A DNA stretch of 64,000 bases from assembly GCF_965200585.1 (NCBI RefSeq), contig NZ_OZ241361.1; one strand, 5' to 3'. The position numbers and the translations under genes were made by a program. The stretch comes from Bacterioplanoides sp965200585 (GTDB lineage Bacteria; Pseudomonadota; Gammaproteobacteria; Pseudomonadales; Oceanobacteraceae). Shown here piece after piece: positions 43,475 to 51,118 of the stretch (position 1 is the stretch's first letter; the number at the start of each line of letters is the position of its first letter). The notes under the pieces were generated by a model. It saw only the letters and a program-made list of their open reading frames with translations. It did no database searches and was not told the origin of the DNA.

Positions 43475-44068
43475 TCACGCTTGCTGCAAAATCTCTTCAA
43501 TAAAATCTAAACGATCCTGACCGAAAAACATTTCACCTTCAAAAAACATGGTTGGCGCACCGAAACAATTACGTTTTACCGCTGCCTCGGTAGCATCAAT
43601 CAGCTGTTGTTTAACCGCTGGATCCTGAGTAGCTGCCAGTAATTCATCAGCAGGTAAATCATTATCCAACAGCGCCTGTTTAATCACTTCCGGATCGGCC
43701 ATATTCAGCCCCTGATTCCACAAGGCATCAAACATCACATTGTTATAAACCTCAGAAACACCGAGTTTTTCCGCAGCAAAACAGCCGCGCATCAGCGGTA
43801 ATGTATTCACCGGAAAGTGAGGGTTCATTTTAAACGGCACCTGATAGCGCTTAACAAAACGCGGCACATCGTGCTTCAGTAAATACATGCCTTTTACCGG
43901 AATAGCCGCCGGAGGCTGGTTTTTGGTCGCTTTATGAACGCCACCTAACAGCATCGGACGGTATTCAATATTCACGTCGTATTTCTCACGTAAATAGTCA
44001 AAACGCTTGTGGGCCAGGTACGCCATTGGGCTGCCAAAATCAAAATAAAATTCGATGGTTGTGCTCAT
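43475..44068 (-). CDS. 2-hydroxychromene-2-carboxylate isomerase family (DsbA-fold)
   Basis: Kappa-class GST-like thioredoxin-fold protein of 197 residues. It starts with TIEFYFDFGSPMAYLA, where the conserved serine replaces the DsbA cysteine, continues with YRPMLLGGVHKATKNQPP, and ends with FGAPTMFFEGEMFFGQDRLDF, all typical of HCCA isomerases. In naphthalene degraders this enzyme is glutathione-dependent; here the substrate is unknown and no ring-cleavage genes are nearby. It is followed upstream by an SDR gene on the same strand. Confidence 0.88.
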   Translation of the reverse strand: MSTTIEFYFDFGSPMAYLAHKRFDYLREKYDVNIEYRPMLLGGVHKATKNQPPAAIPVKGMYLLKHDVPRFVKRYQVPFKMNPHFPVNTLPLMRGCFAAEKLGVSEVYNNVMFDALWNQGLNMADPEVIKQALLDNDLPADELLAATQDPAVKQQLIDATEAAVKRNCFGAPTMFFEGEMFFGQDRLDFIEEILQQA

Positions 44069-44131
44069 GCTATTCTCTCTTTTAAATGGTTGATTACATC
44101 GCTTTAATCGGCATGTTGGAAGTCACGGACT

Positions 44132-44863
44132 TCACCATTTTTCCGCCCATGGGCGCACATCCAATTCAAACGTCCAGGCATTGCGTGGCTGTTGATGCAA
44201 CATCAGGTAGTTTTTAGCCAGATCATCCGGCTGCACCACACCATCTTTATCCGCCAGTTCCTGATACTGAGGGTGATTATCACGAATCCATTGGGTATCC
44301 ACCGCAGCATCAATAATCACATGAGCCACATGAATATTCTGCGGCCCCAGTTCGCGCGCCATGCTTTGTGCAAGCGCACGCAAACCGTGTTTGGCACTGG
44401 CAAACGCACCAAATACTGCACCACCGCGCACACTGGCGGTGGCACCGGTAAACAAGATGGTGCCACGTTTACGCTTGGTCATCACTCGTGCCGCTTCACG
44501 CCCGGTCAGGAAGCCGGCAAAACAAGCCATTTCCCAGATCTTCATAAACTTGCGGCTGCTGGTGGATAAAATGCTCATTGGCATATTGGCACCAATGTTA
44601 AAGATCACCACTTCCAGTTCGCCAATGTCGGATTCAATCTGAGCAAACAGTTGTTCGACCTGCTCTTCATTACGGGCATCGCAGCTAAAGCCACGAGCAT
44701 CGTGACCTTCTGCGGTCAGCTCTTCAATCAGTGGCTGTAACTGATCGCCATTGCGTCGGGCCATACAGGTAATAAACCCGGCGCGGGCAAACTGACGGCT
44801 GATGGCGGCACCAATGGCATCTCCGGCACCCATCACCAGGGCGACTTGTGGCTTGTCAGACAT
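44132..44863 (-). CDS. SDR-fold protein lacking the catalytic tyrosine
   Basis: Short-chain dehydrogenase/reductase fold, 243 residues. The cofactor loop MGAGDAIGAAIS and the NIGAN motif are present. The catalytic serine S144 (GATASVRG) and lysine K158 are kept, but the YxxxK tyrosine is Phe154 (FASAK), which would abolish normal proton transfer. It may be a non-catalytic or altered-activity member. The start at 44863 has AGGAG 8 nt upstream. It is divergent from a LysR regulator, which probably controls it, and lies 63 bp from the HCCA isomerase gene downstream. Confidence 0.82.
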   Translation of the reverse strand: MSDKPQVALVMGAGDAIGAAISRQFARAGFITCMARRNGDQLQPLIEELTAEGHDARGFSCDARNEEQVEQLFAQIESDIGELEVVIFNIGANMPMSILSTSSRKFMKIWEMACFAGFLTGREAARVMTKRKRGTILFTGATASVRGGAVFGAFASAKHGLRALAQSMARELGPQNIHVAHVIIDAAVDTQWIRDNHPQYQELADKDGVVQPDDLAKNYLMLHQQPRNAWTFELDVRPWAEKW

Positions 44864-44993
44864 GGTTAAACTCCTGAAAGGAATGTACTTATTATGTGTG
44901 ATAACAAAGTTATGCCATTCAAAAAGCGTGTACAAACTATGATTTCTACGCTATAGAAAAGCTATACTTTTTCATGGCAATAATAATCAAGCA

Positions 44994-45911
44994 ATGAATC
45001 CTTCTTCCCGCACACCACCCATCCAGTTTATTCCGGTCTTTGAAGCAGCCGCCCGCCACCTGAGTTTTAAGAAAGCCGCCGCCGAGCTGAACGTCACTGC
45101 ACCGGCCGTCGGGCAGCAGGTTAAGGCGTTTGAACAGTGGTTAGGAGAAGCGCTGTTTTTGCGCCATACCCGCAGCCTGAGCCTGACCGAAGCCGGTGCT
45201 TATTATTATCAGGTGGCGCACCAGATGATGCAGCAGCATCGCCAGGGGTATATGGGATTTCAGCGGCGTTTTCAGAACCGCTCATTACACGTCAGCGCGC
45301 CGCTGTTTATTGCTCAGGAATTATTGATGCCCAATTATCTTGGCTTTGCTGAGCAGGCGGCGGATACCGAATTGCGTATTGAAGCGCGCAACCGCTATGT
45401 CGATTTTGAAACCGAACAGGTCGATGCCGCCATTCGTTTTGGTGATGGCAACTGGCCAGAGCTGTATAGCCAGCGTTTATGTTATTCCGCCGTGACACCG
45501 GTTTGCAGCCCGGTGTATGCCGCCGCCCATAGTTTTGCTGAGTTACAGGATTTATCGCAGCATCGCTTGATCAGTGAATCGGAAGACATGGCGACCTGGC
45601 AGACTTTTCTTGCTCCGGATACCCAGATTCACCTTGATAACCGCATTATTTGTGATTCGCACTTTGCCGCCGTTAAGGCAGCCGCCGACGGGCTGGGTAT
45701 TGCTCTGGCGATTTTGCCCATTGCTAACCGCTGGATTAACGATGGCCGACTGGTGACGCCGTTTCCGCTGCAGTACCAAACCGATAAAGGCTATTGGCTG
45801 GTAACGCCGAAACATAATCAGGATAAAGCGGAAATTACGGCCTTGCTGGCCTGGTTGACTCAGCTCTTCCGCCAGATTCCGGAGTTAACCTCCGCCTTAC
45901 CGGATGGCTAG
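44994..45911 (+). CDS. LysR-family regulator (GcvA-like)
   Basis: A 305-residue regulator with an N-terminal winged helix (HLSFKKAAAELNVTAPAVGQQVKAFEQWLGEALF split at the recognition helix) and a periplasmic-binding-protein-like effector domain. The form of the helix-turn-helix matches GcvA-like LysR proteins. Divergent transcription from the SDR gene across 130 bp suggests it regulates that gene and the HCCA isomerase. Effector unknown. Confidence 0.88.
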   Translation: MNPSSRTPPIQFIPVFEAAARHLSFKKAAAELNVTAPAVGQQVKAFEQWLGEALFLRHTRSLSLTEAGAYYYQVAHQMMQQHRQGYMGFQRRFQNRSLHVSAPLFIAQELLMPNYLGFAEQAADTELRIEARNRYVDFETEQVDAAIRFGDGNWPELYSQRLCYSAVTPVCSPVYAAAHSFAELQDLSQHRLISESEDMATWQTFLAPDTQIHLDNRIICDSHFAAVKAAADGLGIALAILPIANRWINDGRLVTPFPLQYQTDKGYWLVTPKHNQDKAEITALLAWLTQLFRQIPELTSALPDG

Positions 45912-45925
45912 GCTGTTAACAGCTT

Positions 45926-46984
45926 TTAGAATAAGCATAACTGCTGCTCATTTAACTGCGGGCAACGACCACCAATGCCTAATAAACGCACCCCTTTATC
46001 CTGCCGTTGCAGTGCCTGTTGAAATAACCGGGCAAAGCCTTCCGGGCTGGCTACTTCGTGACTGTCGGCCAATGTGGTTTGGCTGAAATCGGCAAACTTC
46101 ACTTTGACGAACGGTGCCAACTGCACCACCTCAAACTCTGTTTTTGCCACACGCTCGCACCATAATTGCCAGAGTCGTGGTAACTGGGCTAAGCATTCAT
46201 CCTCTGTTATTAAATCGGTGGCAAAGGTTCGCTCTACGCCAATCGACTTACGCTCCCGCCCCAGAGTTAACGGACGGTTATCCAGCCCCCGACAGCGCTG
46301 ATATAACATCGCGCCCATACGGCCAAACTGACGCACCAGATCCTCCTGACTCCAGTGCTGAGCCTCGGCGCAGGTTGTAATACCGGCCTGCTCCAGCTTG
46401 GTTTGCATCGCCGGGCCAATGCCAGGTATTTTGCGTACATCCAGCAGTCGAACAAAGTCATCAACCCGGTGGGGTTTTACTACACACTGACCATCCGGTT
46501 TATTCCAGTCGCTGGCGACTTTTGCCAGAAATTTGTTCGGCGCAATGCCCGCCGATACGGTAATACCCACTTCCTCACGCACCCGCTGGCGGATCTGGTG
46601 GGCAATGTCACTGGCATTATGTTCGGGGTTTATTTCCAGATAGGCCTCATCCACCGACACCTGCTGGAGTAAGGTCATCCCTTCTCGCTGCCAGGCAAAG
46701 TCACGTAAAATGGCCATCACCTGACGTGATACATCACGGTAATGATTCATATTGCCGGGCACCAGGGTCAGCTGCGGACAGAGCTTTAACGCCTGTGCGG
46801 TCGCCATCGCTGAGCGCACACCAAACTCCCTCGCCGGATAGTTGCAGGTGGAAATCACACCACGGCGTTTGGCATCACCACCAATGGCAATCGGGATATC
46901 GCGATATTGTGGATGGTCGCGCATTTCGACCGCCGCAAAGAAGCAGTCACAGTCGATATGAATGACTTTACGCGACAGCGACAT
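45926..46984 (-). CDS. dinB: DNA polymerase IV
   Basis: Y-family translesion polymerase, 352 residues. Catalytic carboxylates are visible in HIDCDCFFAAVE and VSVDEAYLEI; the little-finger domain follows RERKSIGVERTFATDL. No C-terminal beta-clamp motif beyond the final LNEQQLCLF, which is itself a plausible QxxLxLF-type clamp-binding tail. The ATG at 46984 is preferred over a GTG two codons upstream. A consensus LexA box lies 60 bp upstream. Confidence 0.95.
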   Translation of the reverse strand: MSLSRKVIHIDCDCFFAAVEMRDHPQYRDIPIAIGGDAKRRGVISTCNYPAREFGVRSAMATAQALKLCPQLTLVPGNMNHYRDVSRQVMAILRDFAWQREGMTLLQQVSVDEAYLEINPEHNASDIAHQIRQRVREEVGITVSAGIAPNKFLAKVASDWNKPDGQCVVKPHRVDDFVRLLDVRKIPGIGPAMQTKLEQAGITTCAEAQHWSQEDLVRQFGRMGAMLYQRCRGLDNRPLTLGRERKSIGVERTFATDLITEDECLAQLPRLWQLWCERVAKTEFEVVQLAPFVKVKFADFSQTTLADSHEVASPEGFARLFQQALQRQDKGVRLLGIGGRCPQLNEQQLCLF

Positions 46985-47043
46985 ATCCACATTTTCCTAA
47001 CGCCAGTGCTTCTGACATTTGTTCTTCTGGCCTCTTTTTTAGA

Positions 47044-47063
47044 TACTGTCTTTATATACAGTA
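47044..47063 (-). promoter_or_regulatory. LexA box upstream of dinB
   Basis: TACTGTCTTTATATACAGTA matches the LexA consensus CTGT-N8-ACAG exactly, with the flanking TA/TA also conserved. It lies in the spacer between dinB (minus) and the MAPEG gene (plus), 60 bp from the dinB start. Confidence 0.93.
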
Positions 47064-47213
47064 TAAAACATTAATATAACAAGCTTTGCCAGCCAATGGC
47101 ATGGCTTGTTCATCTGCTGAAACAAAGGTTCTCATCTGAGTGCAGTGTCAGAGCTGGCGAGTGATGGCAATCTGATGCAAAATCAGGCTCCAATAATTCT
47201 AAGAGGTAATCTC

Positions 47214-47627
47214 ATGCACGCTTCCCTGATTTACTGGCCAGTTCTGGCTCAGGTATTCCTGACCATGATGATGTTTATTGTGCTGGTAGGCCGCCGCACC
47301 CAGGCCATCAAAGACGGCAGCGCCGATCGTTCTAAAACCGCACTGGATAATAAAGCCTGGCCTGATCGTGTCGTTCAGGCATCTAACAACATCAGCAACC
47401 AGTTTGAATTACCGGTGCTGTTTTACGTTCTGGTATTGATGCTGGTCAGCCTGGATGCGGTAACCACAGCTGCTCTGGTACTGGCCTGGGTATTTGCGGT
47501 TAGCCGTTATATTCATGCCTATATTCATACCCACTCCAATTACGTGCCATGGCGCATGCGTGTTTACACCATTGGTTCGCTGTCGGTGATTGGTTTATTT
47601 GTATGTAACGTGCTGGCGTTGGTTTAA
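47214..47627 (+). CDS. MAPEG-family membrane protein
   Basis: A 137-residue integral membrane protein with four hydrophobic segments. The SNNISNQFELPVLFYVLVLML segment (partly quoted) has the Asn/Gln/Glu pattern of the MAPEG family (microsomal glutathione S-transferase-like), and SRYIHAYIHTHSNYVPWR is the family's C-terminal loop. Enzyme activity is not assured in bacterial members. The start at 47214 has AGAGG 7 nt upstream. First of four closely spaced plus-strand genes. Confidence 0.85.
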   Translation: MHASLIYWPVLAQVFLTMMMFIVLVGRRTQAIKDGSADRSKTALDNKAWPDRVVQASNNISNQFELPVLFYVLVLMLVSLDAVTTAALVLAWVFAVSRYIHAYIHTHSNYVPWRMRVYTIGSLSVIGLFVCNVLALV

Positions 47628-47630
47628 ACT

Positions 47631-47918
47631 GTGGGCCAGCAACCTTCCTCATGGCGCCTCTGGCTCCAGCAACGGGCTGAAAATGAGCGCAACAACCTGC
47701 GCTTATTTGTTAGTGGCGCCGCCGCGTTTTTTATTGGCCTGGGCGCTGTGCTCTACGCCGATCAAAAATTATTGCCTTCGGTTATGCAGGAATTGCTGGC
47801 TGGCAGTGGCTTAGTGTTAAGTGGTGCCGGTGCACTGCTGGCACTTACCGGATATATACTTTTGAGTTTTTCGCGAATCTTTCGCTTAACTCGTACAGAT
47901 GAGAAACATCATGACTGA
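47631..47918 (+). CDS. Small membrane protein, unknown function
   Basis: A 95-residue protein starting at GTG (47631), 3 bp after the MAPEG stop. It has two membrane helices (about 25-43 and 57-79) and a basic, charged C-terminus. No family recognised. The tight spacing, and an 8-bp overlap with the next gene, place it in the MAPEG-VanZ operon. Confidence 0.65.
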   Translation: MGQQPSSWRLWLQQRAENERNNLRLFVSGAAAFFIGLGAVLYADQKLLPSVMQELLAGSGLVLSGAGALLALTGYILLSFSRIFRLTRTDEKHHD

Positions 47919-48285
47919 ACGCTTCCCCGATATTGAAATTTACCTGATGAAAGCGGAGGCAGAGCCGGTTCTGAGCTGGCTGCAGCAAACGCTCGGAGAA
48001 GTAACGGTTAAAAATGGTGATGCGGATACTCAACACTGGCAAGTCGCCGATATGGATATTTATTTTACCGAACAAGCTGAGAAAAATTTTGCCAGCCTGT
48101 GGATTAAACAAAATAAAACCCCTTGGTTAACCGACCTGGAATGTGCCCGCTCAGCCCATACCACCTTGCAGTGTGAAATTCGTTGCAGTGATTCCGGTTG
48201 GCAGGAGAATGAAGGTGACGATCAGTCCGGGCAAGGCTGGATCAAATTGATACGTGGCGAAGAAAAACCATTTATCTGGAAATAA
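47911..48285 (+). CDS. Small acidic protein, unknown function
   Basis: A 124-residue, Trp/Glu-rich soluble protein (IYLMKAEAEPVLSWLQQTLG, NKTPWLTDLECARSA, SGWQENEGDD). No signal peptide. It overlaps the preceding gene by 8 bp and ends 2 bp before the VanZ-like gene. I do not recognise the family; an in-frame ATG four codons earlier is an alternative start. Confidence 0.7.
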   Translation: MTERFPDIEIYLMKAEAEPVLSWLQQTLGEVTVKNGDADTQHWQVADMDIYFTEQAEKNFASLWIKQNKTPWLTDLECARSAHTTLQCEIRCSDSGWQENEGDDQSGQGWIKLIRGEEKPFIWK

Positions 48286-48287
48286 CC

Positions 48288-48650
48288 GTGACTACTCTGC
48301 TTATTTTTGTACAACGTTATTGGGCTGTATTATCAACCTTATTGCTAGCGTTCGTAACATTGGTATCTTTATACCCTGCGGACCAATTACCCAAAGTCCC
48401 CGGCAGCGATAAAACGCATCACTTTGTTAGTTATGCCGCGGTGATCTTTCCGATTGCCCTGGCAAAGCCCAAACACTGGTTATGGCTGGCATTATTCGTT
48501 ATTGGCTGGAGCGGCCTGATCGAGCTGATTCAACCCTATGTGAATCGCTATGGCGAATGGCTGGATCTGGCCGCCAATAGCGCTGGGGTCGTAATTGGTA
48601 TTCTGCTGGCGCTGTTAAGCCGCCGACTTTTCATTAAATCTCGCACCTGA
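48288..48650 (+). CDS. VanZ-like membrane protein
   Basis: A 120-residue protein starting at GTG with about three membrane segments. It carries the VanZ-like signature: PGSDKTHHFVSYA, then GLIELIQPYVNRYGEWLDLAANSAG split over two helices. Function unknown; VanZ itself affects teicoplanin resistance but most relatives are uncharacterised. It closes the operon starting with the MAPEG gene. Confidence 0.82.
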   Translation: MTTLLIFVQRYWAVLSTLLLAFVTLVSLYPADQLPKVPGSDKTHHFVSYAAVIFPIALAKPKHWLWLALFVIGWSGLIELIQPYVNRYGEWLDLAANSAGVVIGILLALLSRRLFIKSRT

Positions 48651-48816
48651 AAGCGCGCTATTCCTTAACATCGCCCTCTATGATGGCTGACAATTAAGCA
48701 GCTATCAGCAAACCTTCTGCTGATACAAACTTCCTCTTTTCATACAGCACCTTTCAGTACCGGCATCCTCCTTGCGACTGATATTTACAGTTTCTTGCAC
48801 CGCAAAGCTTGCAAAT

Positions 48817-48835
48817 GCGAAATATTATCATTAAC
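48817..48835 (+). promoter_or_regulatory. Fur-box-like site
   Basis: GCGAAATATTATCATTAAC agrees with the 19-bp Fur consensus (GATAATGATAATCATTATC family) at about 14 positions, with the right half strongest. It lies 29 bp upstream of the unknown gene at 48864 and about 590 bp upstream of the flavodoxin gene, consistent with induction under low iron. Confidence 0.5.
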
Positions 48836-48863
48836 TTAAGCATTATTGTTGCAGGAGACGCTT

Positions 48864-49325
48864 ATGCCACAGCCAGCCAAAGCCCCCAATATTGTTATGT
48901 TACCGCATGCTCAGCTTCCTTCTCACACCACCCGGCTTAACCGCTTTCAGGTGGTGCAGGTTGGTCAGGAGCACGCCATTCGTCGTCTGGAGCAGCTGGA
49001 AGGCCGCATTCAACAATACAGCGATCCGATCCAGCATCCGGAATGGCTGAACGAATACATTGACCTGGGGTTGGATCTGGCTGAGCACGCGGGTACACGA
49101 AATCTGCGCCCGTTACAGGAAAGCTGGCTGAAGCGGATTTATAAAACCCTGCGTGATACGGCTTTTAATCTGGACTGCCATGAATGCTGGCGTCAGCAAT
49201 GTCTGGATTTTTTGTATCAGCCATTTTTTGCTCTGCAACATTTTTATCGCGAACAGCCCAACGGGCGACAAAAAGTTCGTTTGTTATTTAAAGACTTGTC
49301 GATGATTACCCGTTACGTGGTGTAA
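48864..49325 (+). CDS. Unknown protein next to flavodoxin
   Basis: A 153-residue soluble protein, mostly helical by composition (AIRRLEQLEGRIQQYSDP, LNEYIDLGLDLAEHAG, ESWLKRIYKTLRDTAF). It has a Cys pair in LDCHECWRQQC (about 104-113) that could bind metal. GGAG ribosome site. Family not recognised. It lies behind a Fur-like box and 103 bp before flavodoxin, so an iron-related role is possible but unproven. Confidence 0.7.
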   Translation: MPQPAKAPNIVMLPHAQLPSHTTRLNRFQVVQVGQEHAIRRLEQLEGRIQQYSDPIQHPEWLNEYIDLGLDLAEHAGTRNLRPLQESWLKRIYKTLRDTAFNLDCHECWRQQCLDFLYQPFFALQHFYREQPNGRQKVRLLFKDLSMITRYVV

Positions 49326-49428
49326 ACATCCACTTACCATCGCTGCTTGCAGCGCGGTAATACCAGATGGGATTGAGGGTCAGCACGGACGCTTTCTACT
49401 TTAATCCGTGATTATTCAGGAATTAATT

Positions 49429-49962
49429 ATGCAACGCATTGGACTTATTTTTGGCACCGACACCGGCAACACCGAGGAGGTTGCACAAAAACTTCAGGAA
49501 CGTATCGACTGGGCCATTGTGGAAACCCACGATATTGCCAGCTGTTCGGTTGAGGATATTCAGCAGTATCCGGTTTTGATTATGGGCATTCCAACCTGGG
49601 ATTTTGGTGGCATTCAGGCGGACTGGGAAGACTTCTGGCCGATTCTGGAAGACATGAGTTTTCAGGACAAAATCATTGCGCTGTACGGCTTAGGCGATCA
49701 GTTTGGCTATGGTAACTATTTTCTGGATGCTATGGGTCTGTTGCATGATGCGGTACGTGATCGCGGTGCAACCATCATAGGACATTTCTCGGTTGAGGGT
49801 TTTGACTTTGAAGAATCCAAAGCCTTAACCGAAGACGGTGAAAGTTTTGTTGGTTTAGCACTGGATGAAGACCAGCAATTTGAATTATCCGACGAACGCA
49901 TTGATCGCTGGTTAAAACAAATCCGCGCCGAGCTGGATAATCTGCAAGCGCTGTCTGCGTAA
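49429..49962 (+). CDS. fldA: Flavodoxin
   Basis: Long-chain flavodoxin of 177 residues, an FMN electron carrier that substitutes for ferredoxin under iron limitation. The phosphate loop is GTDTGNTEEVA after the first strand; PTWDFGG and YGLGDQFGYGNYF are the flavin-contact loops, and the long-chain insertion is present. The ATG at 49429 has AGGA 8 nt upstream. Confidence 0.94.
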   Translation: MQRIGLIFGTDTGNTEEVAQKLQERIDWAIVETHDIASCSVEDIQQYPVLIMGIPTWDFGGIQADWEDFWPILEDMSFQDKIIALYGLGDQFGYGNYFLDAMGLLHDAVRDRGATIIGHFSVEGFDFEESKALTEDGESFVGLALDEDQQFELSDERIDRWLKQIRAELDNLQALSA

Positions 49963-49993
49963 GTCGATTAAATTCGATCCAAACAAATATATT

Positions 49994-50019
49994 AACCCGG
50001 CTGTTATCGCCGGGTTTTT
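49994..50019 (+). terminator. Terminator after flavodoxin
   Basis: AACCCGGC-TGTTATC-GCCGGGTT followed by TTTT lies 31 bp past the flavodoxin stop. Confidence 0.92.
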
Positions 50020-50067
50020 GTGTTTAATTTTTTCCGCTTAACTTTTTTTCATTTAAACTTTTCCCTT

Positions 50068-51069
50068 TTAAACCGGGTCTTGCCGACAGGCTAATAGCTC
50101 TTGTTGTAGCGCCTCTTCATCGAAGGCCGCTGAGCTGATTAATTCCAGCCGGCTTTCATCCAGTGCCCGGGTAGGCATCTCGGTTAACACCCCTTCTCGC
50201 AGATTAAACACATACGCGCCTGCATTGGTGTTTATTAATCCCTTGGCTCTTTCCACCTCCAGACCCGATAACCAATTGCGTATTTTTTCCAGCGAAAATA
50301 ATTGCTGCCCCTGGATCAGCCAACCCAGTGAAAAATGGCCCTGCCCATGGTTACTCTGCCGACGCAGCGTTTCATCGGCTGCTAATGGTTGCTGAGCATC
50401 TAACCCCGCTTCTTTTTGATGAACATGGGCGTGTGCTTCAGGGTGTACCGCCAGCCGTTGTGGATCAGCAGGATGATGTAATAAGGCAATATCCAGCTGC
50501 CCCTGAGTGACCATAACGGCGGCCGCTTTTTCAGGCTGTGACTGACGCACCAGCGTATCGAAACGGGCTTTATCAGCATCCTCAGCCAGATCACTTTTAT
50601 TGGCCACCAGCACATCGGCCAGCTGAATCTGATCAACAAACGTCTCATGTTGGGTATAACGGGGCTGACTCAGATGGCGCGGATCAACCAGACACACGCT
50701 GGCTCCGATTTCCAGAATATCCTGATAATGCTCATTACGCAGTGTTTCGAGAATATTGCGCGGATGCCCTAAACCCGTGGGTTCAATTAATAAAACATCC
50801 GGCTTTTCTTTGGCGATCAGTAAATTCAACCCCATCTGAAAAGGCAAGCCTGAGACACAACACAAACAGCCGCCGGGAATTTCTTTGGTCACCACGTTGT
50901 TAAATTCACCGGTTTGAGATTCGAGAATGGCACCATCCACTCCGATCTCACCAAATTCATTCACCAGCACGGCCCACTTTTCGGCTTCTGGTTTTTGTTT
51001 TAATAAATTCACAATGGCGGTGGTTTTTCCCACCCCTAAAAAACCGGTAATAATATGTGTACGAATCAC
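50068..51069 (-). CDS. CobW/COG0523-family GTPase (metal chaperone)
   Basis: G3E-family P-loop GTPase of 333 residues. Walker A GFLGVGKT (9-16), the metal-binding GGCLCC (66-71) and the G4 motif NKSDL are present; a His-rich stretch (HPEAHAHVHQ) suggests zinc delivery. The start is taken as GTG at 51069, with AGAGA upstream: the open frame runs 28 codons further but would overlap the upstream gene and lacks a family-like N-terminus. Which metal is served cannot be read; no Zur box was noted. Confidence 0.85.
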   Translation of the reverse strand: MIRTHIITGFLGVGKTTAIVNLLKQKPEAEKWAVLVNEFGEIGVDGAILESQTGEFNNVVTKEIPGGCLCCVSGLPFQMGLNLLIAKEKPDVLLIEPTGLGHPRNILETLRNEHYQDILEIGASVCLVDPRHLSQPRYTQHETFVDQIQLADVLVANKSDLAEDADKARFDTLVRQSQPEKAAAVMVTQGQLDIALLHHPADPQRLAVHPEAHAHVHQKEAGLDAQQPLAADETLRRQSNHGQGHFSLGWLIQGQQLFSLEKIRNWLSGLEVERAKGLINTNAGAYVFNLREGVLTEMPTRALDESRLELISSAAFDEEALQQELLACRQDPV

Positions 51070-51118
51070 ATTGAATCTCTTTAAAAATAATGTCGTGTTT
51101 ATATTAATTAAAAACCTG

